Positions 18,744 to 28,657 of a DNA stretch of 64,000 bases are shown in pieces. Each line of letters begins with the position of its first letter. The stretch's first letter is position 1. Source of the stretch: Tenuifilaceae bacterium CYCD (GTDB lineage Bacteria; Bacteroidota; Bacteroidia; Bacteroidales; Tenuifilaceae); the NCBI GenBank assembly GCA_036322835.1, contig AP027304.1, forward strand, positions 2,604,001-2,668,000. The letters run 5' to 3'. Below the pieces are notes generated by a model that saw only the letters and a program-made list of their open reading frames with translations, did no database searches and was not told where the DNA came from. Position numbers and translations under genes: made by a program.

Positions 18744-20240
18744 ATGAGGTCGAGAAAAGATGATATCAAGATTCTTCCCGAAGTTCTTCAGGTAATAAAG
18801 TCGAAGGAACTTGAAATGGAACGATTAATCAACTGGTACAGAATCTTTATAACCACTTTTTTGATAATTGCAGCTTTCTCTTTGCTGTACCATTATGGAT
18901 TATTTCGGCCTCACTTTATAACTGTTAGTCTTCCTGTCATTATTCTGCTATACGTGGGAATGATAGGATTGAATGTTGCAACTAAGAAAAATAAGAAGAT
19001 TCCTCTGCTTAAATATTTCACAGTTTTTGCGGATTACATAGTCGCATTGGGGATTATTTATGAAATGAGAATTGTAATAACAGGTATAACAGGGATTCCT
19101 ATTCAAAGTTACTTAATATTAGCATCAATATTCCTTATCACTATTAATGCCTTTTCGGCACTTCGGGTGCAGTTTAAGATTATTGCGTTTAGCACCATTC
19201 TGGGGTTATGCATAAATACGGCAATTTATCATTTGTGGGGTGGAATGCTATTTACGGCTATCTACACCGGATTGTTTATCATCATTTCAGGATTTCTTAA
19301 CCTATTTATTTCAGGGTTTGTTTTCCGTTCATATTTTCTCAACCATAGACTAACAAACACTCTTAAAGAATTGGAGGCGGCAAACAGCGAGATATCGAGC
19401 ATAAACAACTATTTGGTTGAGCAGAATAATCAGATTGAGAAACAGCGGAAACAAATTGTTAGCAGTATTGAGTATGCTAGTCGTATTCAGGAGGCGGTGC
19501 TTGATACAACCGAGGAAATAAATGCCGTTGCCCCCAATAATTTTATTCTATTTAAACCCCGCGATATTGTTAGTGGCGATTTTTACTGGTTCAAAAAGGT
19601 GGAAGTGTTTACTAAGGAATATTGTGTTTTTACTGTTGCAGACTGTACTGGACATGGCGTGCCTGGCGCTTTTATGAGTATGTTAGGGACGTCGTTTCTG
19701 AATGAAATAGTAATGGAGTTTTATACAGAGCTTAATGCCGCAGATATTCTAAATAGAATGCGAGAGGAGATTAAGAAGCACTTGCATCAGGAGGCTGGTA
19801 GTAAGATGGTGAAGGATGGCATGGATATGGCGCTATGTGCTATTGATTACGAAACAATGCAGTTACAGTTTGCTGGGGCAAACAATCCTTTGTTCATAAT
19901 AAAGTACAACGATGGAATTTATGCATCGGAGGTGCTGGAGCTTGTTCCCGATAAAATGCCGATAGGCGTTCATTTAAAGGAAAAAGCATCGTTTACAAAC
20001 CATACTGTAGAGGTGAATAAAGGCGATATGCTTTATGTGTTCAGCGATGGCTATGTCGATCAGTTTGGTGGCGAGAGTGGCGATAAGTTTAAGAAAAAAC
20101 GGTTTAAGGACTTGTTGCTTCGAGTTGTTGATTTGCCGCTGCTAGAGCAGAAAGTTGAGTTGGAGAAAGAACTTGCTATATGGATGGGTGATAGGTATAG
20201 CCAAATTGACGATATTACAGTTATTGGGGTGAAGGTGTAG
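18744..20240 (+). CDS. Membrane-bound SpoIIE-type PP2C protein phosphatase
   Basis: A 498-aa signalling protein. Six hydrophobic segments cover residues about 30-195, a coiled coil (NTLKELEAANSEI...QIEKQRKQI) about 200-245, and a SpoIIE/PP2C domain about 255-498. The metal-binding acidic residues are in PRDIVSGDFYWF and VADCTGHGVPGAFMS (about 297-311), and near the end in FSDGYVDQFGG and QIDDITVIGVK. Such proteins dephosphorylate anti-anti-sigma factors or similar phosphoserine targets in response to a membrane or cytoplasmic signal. No anti-sigma kinase or STAS gene is adjacent, so the target is unknown. Confidence 0.9.
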   Translation: MRSRKDDIKILPEVLQVIKSKELEMERLINWYRIFITTFLIIAAFSLLYHYGLFRPHFITVSLPVIILLYVGMIGLNVATKKNKKIPLLKYFTVFADYIVALGIIYEMRIVITGITGIPIQSYLILASIFLITINAFSALRVQFKIIAFSTILGLCINTAIYHLWGGMLFTAIYTGLFIIISGFLNLFISGFVFRSYFLNHRLTNTLKELEAANSEISSINNYLVEQNNQIEKQRKQIVSSIEYASRIQEAVLDTTEEINAVAPNNFILFKPRDIVSGDFYWFKKVEVFTKEYCVFTVADCTGHGVPGAFMSMLGTSFLNEIVMEFYTELNAADILNRMREEIKKHLHQEAGSKMVKDGMDMALCAIDYETMQLQFAGANNPLFIIKYNDGIYASEVLELVPDKMPIGVHLKEKASFTNHTVEVNKGDMLYVFSDGYVDQFGGESGDKFKKKRFKDLLLRVVDLPLLEQKVELEKELAIWMGDRYSQIDDITVIGVKV

Positions 20241-20246
20241 GCCTAT

Positions 20247-20284
20247 AAAAAAAAGAACCCGAGATTTCTCGGGTTCTTTTTTTT
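20247..20284. terminator. Bidirectional intrinsic terminator
   Basis: A long stem with AGAACCCGAG and CTCGGGTTCT at its core, bounded by eight A and eight T. It sits between the convergent SpoIIE phosphatase and gap genes. Confidence 0.95.
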
Positions 20285-20296
20285 GGAAAGTATCTA

Positions 20297-21651
<1,355 letters not shown>

Positions 21652-22275
21652 TTATAGCAACCCTTTTGCTTTTGCAATGTCGGGGGGAGTGTTAATGTTG
21701 ATAAACGAGTTGATGTTTTCAAGGGTAGCGTCTATCTCAACAAAGATAGCATTGTTGGTTTTAACCAATTCGTTTACCGAATATCCTTTTTTATTCTGAA
21801 GGATTTTAAATGCAATGTTTTCCAAATCTTTCTTGTAGATGCCCAGCAGTGGTTCTATAAATCCATTAATAGTTGGTACTGCTATATCGGCATTGGGCTG
21901 GTTGAGCATATACTCATCAATCAATTGCTTTACTATGCCATAGCCTATAAATGGCATGTCCGATGGTGCTATTAGCACAGCATTGTTTGATGCGTGATGT
22001 AAAGCGGAATGAATACCGCTTAATGGGCCACAATCGGGAATTATATCGGGGTAAACTTTTGCTGGGATTCCGTAGTTGGTCTGGGGTTGGTTCGAGATGA
22101 TTATTATTTCATTGCAGAAAGAGCTTAGCGTTTTGTATACCTTTTGGATTATTGTTGCACCATCAATCTCTATCAACGCTTTGTTCGTTCCATCTAACCG
22201 GGTTGCTTTGCCTCCGGCAAGAATGGCAAGGGTAGTTGTTTGTTGCTTGTTGTTCGTTGAGGGTTGATGAGCCAA
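21652..22275 (-). CDS. mobA: Molybdenum cofactor guanylyltransferase-like MobA
   Basis: Probably attaches GMP to molybdopterin to make the dinucleotide form of the cofactor. The nucleotidyltransferase signature LAGGKATRLDGTNKALI is a variant of LAGGxSxRMGxDKA, and the metal-binding PSDMPF and GPLSGIHSAL motifs follow. The 207-aa length fits. No ATG exists in frame between the upstream stop and LAGG; the only standard alternative is a TTG at 22275. The first dozen or so codons are built from an ACAACRAAC-type repeat seen elsewhere between genes here, so the 5' end may have been altered. No other cofactor genes are near. A related sugar nucleotidyltransferase is the alternative reading. Confidence 0.78.
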   Translation of the reverse strand: MAHQPSTNNKQQTTTLAILAGGKATRLDGTNKALIEIDGATIIQKVYKTLSSFCNEIIIISNQPQTNYGIPAKVYPDIIPDCGPLSGIHSALHHASNNAVLIAPSDMPFIGYGIVKQLIDEYMLNQPNADIAVPTINGFIEPLLGIYKKDLENIAFKILQNKKGYSVNELVKTNNAIFVEIDATLENINSFININTPPDIAKAKGLL

Positions 22276-22304
22276 GTTTTTTAATGTTAAGTTTTAATGC
22301 CTTT

Positions 22305-22436
22305 TGTCATTGCCTTCGGCGAACTCGTAAACTCGGTTTCGAACGAAGTGAGAAATTTAATATTAATCAGAAATTAGAGATTACCTTCGGTGAACTCACA
22401 TATAACGCTCGGTTCTTCGCTTTGCTCAGGATGACA
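22305..22436. repeat. TGTCAT...ATGACA intergenic element
   Basis: A 132-bp element with inverted ends TGTCAT/ATGACA. Inside are the typical wordings GCCTTCGGCGAACTC, GAACGAAGTGAGAAAT and TTCTTCGCTTTGCTCAGG, with a shorter relative at 13513-13565. It lies between mobA and the YciO/TsaC gene and has no coding potential. Confidence 0.65.
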
Positions 22437-22485
22437 ATACACCATTAATCCACCACTTCATATGTAGTATCACATTAACTCATTG

Positions 22486-23106
22486 TCAAACTAGTTCTCC
22501 TAGTCCTTCCCTAATAATTTCGGGTTCGGAGCCGGTGCAGTCAACCACTGTTGATGGAACGTTGTTTCCAAAACCACCGTCAATAACTACATCCACCAAA
22601 TGCTGGTAGTTTTCGTAGATCTGTTCGGGATCTGTAGTGTACTCAACCAATTCGTCGTCATCCTTTAACGATGTGGTTAGTATTGGTTTGCCAAGTTGGT
22701 TTACAATTTCGAGCGGGATAGAGTTGTTGGGTATTCGAATACCCACGGTTTTGCGTTTACTTATGAAATGGTCGGGTACTCTATTCAGCCCTGGAAGAAT
22801 AAAGGTGAATGGGCCCGGTAGGTTTTTCTTCATCAGTTTAAAGGTGGGATTGTCAACCTTGGCGTAATCGGCAATGTTACTTAAATCGTAGCAGATAAAA
22901 GAAAAATGGGCTTCTTTGGGTTTTATCCCTTTTATTTTGATAATACGTTCTACCGCTTTGGCGTTGGAAATATCGCATCCAATTCCGTAAACGGTATCGG
23001 TGGGGTAAATTATAACGCCACCATTTTGCAAAATCCCAACCACACGTTCAATTTCGCGCGGGTTGGGATTTTCGGGATAGATCTTTATGTAAAGGCAGTC
23101 GGACAT
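22486..23106 (-). CDS. YciO/TsaC/Sua5 family protein (L-threonylcarbamoyladenylate synthase-like)
   Basis: A 206-aa protein of the YrdC superfamily. TsaC/Sua5 members make threonylcarbamoyl-AMP for the t6A37 tRNA modification. The core motifs are visible: [46 protein letters not shown] and REGLGEL. Overall wording, including the start [10 protein letters not shown] and the family-specific [11 protein letters not shown], is closer to the YciO branch than to classical TsaC, so the t6A role is likely but not certain. It is 3 nt from the fsa stop and is probably co-transcribed with it. Confidence 0.87.
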   Translation of the reverse strand: MSDCLYIKIYPENPNPREIERVVGILQNGGVIIYPTDTVYGIGCDISNAKAVERIIKIKGIKPKEAHFSFICYDLSNIADYAKVDNPTFKLMKKNLPGPFTFILPGLNRVPDHFISKRKTVGIRIPNNSIPLEIVNQLGKPILTTSLKDDDELVEYTTDPEQIYENYQHLVDVVIDGGFGNNVPSTVVDCTGSEPEIIREGLGELV

Positions 23107-23109
23107 TTA

Positions 23110-23766
23110 TTAGCCGTTTACCTTCTTGTAGTCCTCGAGGAATTTCTTTAAACCGATGTCGGTTAAAGGATGGTTCAACAAACCAACAATAGCATTTAAT
23201 GGGCAGGTTGCAACATCGGCACCAGCCTCTAGGCACTGAACAATGTGCATTGTATGACGAATTGATGCGGCAAGTACCTTTGTTTCGTACTCGTAGTAGT
23301 TGTAAACATCTACAATTTGGCGGATTAGTTCAACACCGTCGGTTGAAACATCGTCCAAGCGGCCAATAAATGGAGAAACGTAGGTTGCTCCAGCCTTTGC
23401 AGCAAGCAATGCTTGTCCAATCGAGAATACCAATGTGCAGTTGGTACGAATTTTATTGTCGGTGAAGTATTTAATAGCCTTGATACCTTCCTTGGTGCAA
23501 GGAACTTTCACAACAATTTGTGGGTGCAACGCAGCCAGTTCTTTACCTTCGCGGATCATTCCTTCGTAGTCGGTAGCAATAACCTCGGCGCTAACATCCC
23601 CCTTAACTATATTGCAGATATCTACATAGTGCTTTTTAATGTTGGCCTCACCCTTGATGTTCTCCTTGGCCATTAGCGATGGATTGGTAGTAACACCATC
23701 AAGTACTCCCAAATCGTTTGCTTCGCGGATTTGGTCTAAGTTTGCTGTGTCGATAAAAAACTTCAT
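23110..23766 (-). CDS. fsa: Fructose-6-phosphate aldolase / small transaldolase
   Basis: A 218-aa class I aldolase of the FSA/TalC subfamily, which interconverts sedoheptulose-7-P and F6P in the pentose phosphate pathway or cleaves F6P. The start MKFFIDTANLDQI, GVTTNPSLMAKE, the Schiff-base lysine in VVKVPCTKEG, TLVFSIGQALLAAKAGA and SPFIGRLDD are conserved. Short transaldolases of this size serve as the transaldolase in many Bacteroidota. A perfect TAGCTTTG box lies 32 nt before the ATG, and the YciO/TsaC gene follows after 3 nt. Confidence 0.95.
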   Translation of the reverse strand: MKFFIDTANLDQIREANDLGVLDGVTTNPSLMAKENIKGEANIKKHYVDICNIVKGDVSAEVIATDYEGMIREGKELAALHPQIVVKVPCTKEGIKAIKYFTDNKIRTNCTLVFSIGQALLAAKAGATYVSPFIGRLDDVSTDGVELIRQIVDVYNYYEYETKVLAASIRHTMHIVQCLEAGADVATCPLNAIVGLLNHPLTDIGLKKFLEDYKKVNG

Positions 23767-23797
23767 GATTGTTAAATGTTAGATTATTATCAAGCAG

Positions 23798-23805
23798 CAA
23801 AGCTA
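23798..23805 (-). promoter_or_regulatory. -7 box (TAGCTTTG) of fsa
   Basis: A perfect TAnnTTTG element on the minus strand, 32 nt before the fsa ATG. Confidence 0.65.
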
Positions 23806-23934
23806 CATATTTTTTTAGAAATCGGAAATCGGATGTTTTTCATCCCGGGGGTGTTTTACTATTTAAAAATTCTGTTTTGCCGTTTCGGAATTACTTATTA
23901 TCCTTGTATGGTATTAATTTTTAAAAAATAGTAA

Positions 23935-25884
23935 ATGAAGAACAGGTTTGTATTGTTGATTGTTGCACTATTTATTTCCCCGGTTATTCTTGCACAACAC
24001 TATAGTTTCGAGAAGGCTCCTTTGTGGGTTAAAAGTGTAGAACTACCTCGAAAATCGGATGTTTCTAAGAATGATGTATCGTTGGGGTACTACTTGACGC
24101 TTTACGATTGTCAGGTGAATTTGGAGAACAACGAAGTGTATAACCGTGAGGTTCGCAATGTATTCTCGTATAGCGGAATTACCAATGCTTCTCAGCTAAT
24201 GGTATCGTACGATACCTCGTATCAGAAGTTAAAGATTCATCACCTTTATGTGTGGCGGAAAGGTCAAAAGATTGATCGTACAAGTAGTTTGAACTTTAGG
24301 AAGATGAATAACGAGTACTACCTTAACCAAGGGCTATACCTGGGTAAAATAATTGAGTACGACATTCTGGATGATATCCGCAAGGACGACATGATTGATT
24401 TTGCGTACACCTTGGTTGGTAACAATCCTATTTTCGAAAACGAAAAGTATCTCTTTATCCCTTTTGAATCGACAAACTATATCGATTTGTACACCTTTAG
24501 AGCAGTATTCCCGAAGGATAAGGAGTACACCTATAAGTGTATGGATTGCGATAGCTTGAATTGTACCGATACTATTGTGGATGGTTATAGGCAAATTGCT
24601 ATTGATACTAAGAATTTAAAGGCGGTTAACTACGAGAATTCGATGCCTACTTGGATTATTCCCTATAAATACTTTTCGTTAACCAGTTTTAAATCGTGGA
24701 GCGATGTGAACAAGTGGGCACAGAACGTTTTTGCCTTATCCAAGGAGCCTAACCTCGACGTTGTATTCAAGGAGATATTTACAGGAACCGAAACAACCGA
24801 GGAGAAAATCAACAAGATTATAAACTATGTTCAGGACGATATCCGTTACATGGGCGTTGAATCGGGTATAGGAAGCATTAAACCTTTTGCTCCCGAGGAA
24901 GTTGCTACGCGCAGGTACGGCGATTGCAAGGATAAATCCTTGCTGTTGGTATCGTTGCTAAAGCAGGTGGGTGTAGCAAAGGCGTACCCAGCTTTGGTAA
25001 ATACCTATATGCGTAGCGAGGTGGCTAAGTTCTACCCTAGCAATCAGGTTTTCAACCATTGCATTGCAACATTCGTGTATAACGATAGCACCTATTGGGT
25101 TGACCCTACCATTACGTTACAGGGTGGCGATTTTAGAAATATGTATCACGATGATTACGGAAAGGCCTTAGTAATAGGGATGCCTTCGGATAGTTTACAG
25201 AGTATGATTCCATCGAGGGTGCCAACGGAGGTTGATATTGTGGAGGAGTTAACCGCAAAATCATTCACGGAACCTGCAACACTTAAAATTACGGCAAGCC
25301 GTATTGGGTCCGAAGCCGACGAACGCCGCGTGTTGCTGGAGAACTATGCGGCCAACGATCTCTCTAAAATGGTGATGGACGACCTGAAATCGATATACCC
25401 AACCGTAAACAAAGCTTCCGATATGGAGGTTGCCGATGATATTGATAAGAACAACATTGCAGTAACCTATAGCTATACTGTTGATGGATTCTGGAAGGAT
25501 GGCGATGAGTCTGAGGATGGCTCTGCAAAAGGTTACTGGATATTCCGTTTCGAGCCCCTCTCGTTATACCCTTGCTTTGGAATGTTTGCCTCGGAGGAGC
25601 GAAAGTTCGATTTGGCATTGACTTACCCTCAAAACTTTAAGTATCATGTTATATTCCATTTGCCCAAGGATGTTTTAATTTCCGACGATTATAAGTCGTT
25701 CGAGAGCAAGGCCTTCTTCTACGACGAAAAGATAGAGCAGCTCAGCAGTAAGAGTTTTCAGGTTGACTATACTTTTAGGGTGAAAACCAAGGTTATTTCT
25801 CCAGGCGAGTACAAGGAGGTTTACGATCAGAAAACCAAAATAATGAAAGGTCTACCTATTGTTTTATACTTCTTAAAGAATTAA
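23935..25884 (+). CDS. Secreted DUF3857/transglutaminase-like protein
   Basis: A 649-aa periplasmic protein with a signal peptide (residues 1-20, ending ILAQ). Residues about 45-230 match the DUF3857 beta domain that precedes transglutaminase cores in Bacteroidota. Residues about 265-390 hold the transglutaminase-like core with the catalytic triad Cys in RRYGDCKDKSLLLVSLL, His in NQVFNHCIATFV and Asp in YWVDPT. A DUF2569-like beta C-terminus follows. Such proteins probably act as proteases or amidases, or as cross-linkers; substrate unknown. The next three genes run in the same direction and also encode secreted proteins. Confidence 0.85.
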   Translation: MKNRFVLLIVALFISPVILAQHYSFEKAPLWVKSVELPRKSDVSKNDVSLGYYLTLYDCQVNLENNEVYNREVRNVFSYSGITNASQLMVSYDTSYQKLKIHHLYVWRKGQKIDRTSSLNFRKMNNEYYLNQGLYLGKIIEYDILDDIRKDDMIDFAYTLVGNNPIFENEKYLFIPFESTNYIDLYTFRAVFPKDKEYTYKCMDCDSLNCTDTIVDGYRQIAIDTKNLKAVNYENSMPTWIIPYKYFSLTSFKSWSDVNKWAQNVFALSKEPNLDVVFKEIFTGTETTEEKINKIINYVQDDIRYMGVESGIGSIKPFAPEEVATRRYGDCKDKSLLLVSLLKQVGVAKAYPALVNTYMRSEVAKFYPSNQVFNHCIATFVYNDSTYWVDPTITLQGGDFRNMYHDDYGKALVIGMPSDSLQSMIPSRVPTEVDIVEELTAKSFTEPATLKITASRIGSEADERRVLLENYAANDLSKMVMDDLKSIYPTVNKASDMEVADDIDKNNIAVTYSYTVDGFWKDGDESEDGSAKGYWIFRFEPLSLYPCFGMFASEERKFDLALTYPQNFKYHVIFHLPKDVLISDDYKSFESKAFFYDEKIEQLSSKSFQVDYTFRVKTKVISPGEYKEVYDQKTKIMKGLPIVLYFLKN

Positions 25885-25949
25885 AATCACAAAGCATCTA
25901 TTGGTAGATTATTTGATAGCGAATGTTAGTTTAAAAGATAAATAGATGA

Positions 25950-26018
25950 AACACCCATGTGATACAGTTTGCACAACCGAGCTTGCGAACTTGGCGAAGT
26001 TAACAAAGTATGGGTGTT
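25950..26018. other. Inverted repeat in the leader before the MORN gene
   Basis: AACACCCAT at 25950-25958 pairs with ATGGGTGTT at 26010-26018, enclosing 51 bp, and a smaller CGCTTT/AAAGCG hairpin follows at about 26033-26040. It may be a leader structure or a leftover terminator; there is no U-run. Confidence 0.3.
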
Positions 26019-26094
26019 CCATCCGCTTTACAAAAAAGCGTTAAGAACGATACAGTAATATTTTAATTGTTAATACACTAAATATCTTATACGG

Positions 26095-27090
26095 ATGAAA
26101 TTCATATTCTTTAATATTGTTTTCTCCTGTTTTGTGGCAAGCCACATTATGGCACAAGATACTATTACCATTTACTACGATAATAAGTGGAAGGAGATAT
26201 CCGACAAGGATGCGGCTTCGTTTTACCGAAAAGCATTTTTGGATAGCAATAAGGTTTGGGCTGTACGCGATTGTTACATCAGCAATAAATTACAGATGGA
26301 GGGCACCTACAAATCCAAAAGCTTAAGTGTTAAGAATGGCCATTTTGTGTACTACCACGAGAACGGGAATAAAAGCTCCGAGGGAACCTACATTAACGAT
26401 AAGCGGGATGGTGTTTGGACTTTTTGGTACGAGAATGGAACAAAGAACTACGAGGGAACATTTAATAACGATAGGGGTGAAGGGACTTGGCGGTTCTGGC
26501 ACGAGAGTGGCGAAAAGAAATCCGAAGGCCAATTTGTGAACGATAAGCGCGAAGGCATTTGGACATACTGGTACGAGAGTGGCGAGAAAAAATCCGAGGG
26601 AAAGTATGTGGCTAACAATGCCGAGGGTACATGGAATAGTTTCTATAAGAATGGGCAAAAGGAGTCGGAGGGTAGTTTTGTGAAGGATAAAAGGGAGGGC
26701 CAGTGGTATTACTGGTTCGAGAACGGCCAGAAGCAATCGGAGGGGAATTACCTTAACGATGATAAGGAAGGTTTGTGGAAGTACTGGTACGAAACAGGCC
26801 CCTACAAGTGCGAGGAGAGCTATAAAAAGGGATTTCTTGTTTCCACTGCGGTTTGTTACTACGAGAACGGCAAGTTAAGCTATAAGGGCGAATACGAAAA
26901 AGGGTTACGGCAAGGCGAATGGGTTTTTGGCAATGTTGATGGACGAATTATTTTTAAGGGAAGCTATAGTAAGGGGAGGATGGATGGTTTGTGGATTCGT
27001 TCTTTCCCAAAGGAGAACATAAGGATTTACTATAAGAATGGTGTTTTGGATGGAAAACAGTTCGGGGGAATTATCCGGAATAGGCAGTAG
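26095..27090 (+). CDS. Secreted MORN_2-repeat protein
   Basis: A 331-aa protein with a signal peptide (1-20, ending IMAQ) followed by tandem repeats of about 23 residues. The repeats carry the MORN_2/YwqK pattern (Y-E-N-G-x-K-x-x-E-G-x-[YF]-x-x-D-x-x-E-G-x-W). About nine to ten copies run from residue 75 to 310, and the central ones are nearly identical, for example ESGEKKSEG twice in succession. The repeats form a beta-meander thought to bind proteins or lipids. Near-identity of neighbouring units suggests recent expansion. YwqK is annotated as a toxin antitoxin, but the fold alone does not support that here, and no toxin is adjacent. Confidence 0.85.
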   Translation: MKFIFFNIVFSCFVASHIMAQDTITIYYDNKWKEISDKDAASFYRKAFLDSNKVWAVRDCYISNKLQMEGTYKSKSLSVKNGHFVYYHENGNKSSEGTYINDKRDGVWTFWYENGTKNYEGTFNNDRGEGTWRFWHESGEKKSEGQFVNDKREGIWTYWYESGEKKSEGKYVANNAEGTWNSFYKNGQKESEGSFVKDKREGQWYYWFENGQKQSEGNYLNDDKEGLWKYWYETGPYKCEESYKKGFLVSTAVCYYENGKLSYKGEYEKGLRQGEWVFGNVDGRIIFKGSYSKGRMDGLWIRSFPKENIRIYYKNGVLDGKQFGGIIRNRQ

Positions 27091-27183
27091 ATGGTAGTGG
27101 ATTGTTGTTAGTTGATCATTGTTAGTGGGGAAGATAGAAATCAGAAATCAGAATACTTATTATTAATATAAAATTTAGTACAG

Positions 27184-28008
27184 ATGAAAAAACTAATTGT
27201 TATCCTTTCAATCTCATTGCTGATGTGTAGCTGCGAGAAGGATGATAGCTCATCGGAGCATAAGTTGAAGAATTGTAGCGTAGAGTACCTCTTTTTTTAT
27301 GATAATATATATTTGTCCGATTTCTATTCTGTGGGTTTTCCTCCTAGCAATGAATTTGCTTGTCGCTGTTCTTACACCTATGCTGGCAGTAAAGCAGTGA
27401 AATCAGTTGGAGGGTTTGTTGTAATTCCCTCTGGAGGAGGGTTTGGAAATTATATGTTCTCAACCAATGCTTACGATTCCATTTCCCATGCCGGTAACAC
27501 AATTTTGGTGTATGCTAAGTATAAAGCCGAGAACATCACTCAGGAGTTAGGTTATAATCCAACTGTATTCTCATTCAATTCCGAGGATAAACTTCAGCAG
27601 ATTACAATAAGGAATGCGAATTATCCCGATGGGTACAATTTGAACTATACATATTCCGACAATCGGATTACCGAGACCTACGATAATGGCGATGTTTACA
27701 GAACCTTTTACTTTGAGAACGGTAACCTTGTAAAGGTTGTTAGGGAGCAGACGAACGAGCAGGGTGTTGTGGTATGGAAAAAGGAAATCCTGTTCAACGA
27801 TTTCGATAGCAACCCCAATCCATTTAAAGGCTTGTGCTACGTTAGGGGTGCCTTTTTCCGTTCGTTTTCAAATAATAACTACCAGGGTTATACTATTAAG
27901 GTATATTCTCAGCAGGACGATGAATCGTTGACATTGATTAGTACATATACCTATTCCATGCCAATAACCTATAATGGCGATGGTTACCCTGAGTTTGGCG
28001 ACTACTAA
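27184..28008 (+). CDS. Hypothetical lipoprotein
   Basis: A 274-aa protein I do not recognise. The N-terminus is a lipoprotein signal with lipobox LMCSC, so it should be acylated at Cys18 and anchored to a membrane, probably the outer one. The mature part is rich in Tyr, Asn and Ser with alternating beta pattern. A stretch at about 135-185 (FNSEDKLQQITIRN...YTYSDNRITETYDNGDVYRTFYFENGNLVKV) reads like RHS/YD-type or DUF4595-like beta repeats common in Bacteroidota lipoproteins. It lies between the MORN gene and another lipoprotein gene, 27 nt before the latter. Confidence 0.7.
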   Translation: MKKLIVILSISLLMCSCEKDDSSSEHKLKNCSVEYLFFYDNIYLSDFYSVGFPPSNEFACRCSYTYAGSKAVKSVGGFVVIPSGGGFGNYMFSTNAYDSISHAGNTILVYAKYKAENITQELGYNPTVFSFNSEDKLQQITIRNANYPDGYNLNYTYSDNRITETYDNGDVYRTFYFENGNLVKVVREQTNEQGVVVWKKEILFNDFDSNPNPFKGLCYVRGAFFRSFSNNNYQGYTIKVYSQQDDESLTLISTYTYSMPITYNGDGYPEFGDY

Positions 28009-28035
28009 CGGTTATTAATAATCCAAAAAATATTT

Positions 28036-28536
28036 ATGAAGAAACAATTGCTATTTGCATTTGCAGTTCTTTTACTAATGGTTGCCTGCTCAACGGATAA
28101 TAATAGTACAATTACTATTTCGGGAATAACCGAGAGCAATGCGTATGGCGAGCGCACCGGGGAAGTGGATGAAACGGATTGGACGGGTGATACCTATCTC
28201 CCCGATACTGTTTATCCTTTATTTAACTTCTCCGATGATGTGGACTACACCAATGCTAGTGTTGCCGTAGTTCAAATTCTAGAGTACCCAAACCCTGTGG
28301 ATAGCGAGTTCCGCCTAAATTTTAATGTATCGTGCCAAACCGTGGTTAAGTTTATTATTGTTGACGAGAACCTAAATGTGTACCTTGCACAGACCCTGAA
28401 ACTGGATGTTGGCAGCAATACAGTGGCTATCCCGACCGATGGCCTGAAAAGTAAATACTACAGGGTGTACTACGCCTTTTACGACAGCTTCAAGTCAATC
28501 TACTTTAATGGACACGGAGATATTCTGAAGAATTAG
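28036..28536 (+). CDS. Lipoprotein with T9SS C-terminal-domain-like segment
   Basis: A 166-aa protein. Residues 1-18 are a lipoprotein signal with lipobox MVAC. Residues about 85-160 resemble the beta-sandwich sorting domains of the type IX secretion system: a YPNPVDSEFRLNF opening, then FIIVDENLNVYLAQTL and GSNTVAIPTDGLKS strands. A protein that is both a lipoprotein and carries a sorting-like domain is unusual, so the domain may here be structural only. It follows the previous lipoprotein gene by 27 nt. Function unknown. Confidence 0.68.
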   Translation: MKKQLLFAFAVLLLMVACSTDNNSTITISGITESNAYGERTGEVDETDWTGDTYLPDTVYPLFNFSDDVDYTNASVAVVQILEYPNPVDSEFRLNFNVSCQTVVKFIIVDENLNVYLAQTLKLDVGSNTVAIPTDGLKSKYYRVYYAFYDSFKSIYFNGHGDILKN

Positions 28537-28657
28537 CCCTGCTTTTTGTGGGGAGTAGGTGCTGTTTAAGCAACCCCATACATCTAAATGCTAAAAGCGC
28601 CAACAGTCAGGTATTTTTTACTACTTTCGGGACGAGTTTTTAAATGCATTTCGAGAT

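Noticed and set aside
26095-27090. Toxin-antitoxin function for the MORN_2 protein
   Set aside because: The YwqK antitoxin label is based on fold only; this protein is exported and no toxin gene is next to it.
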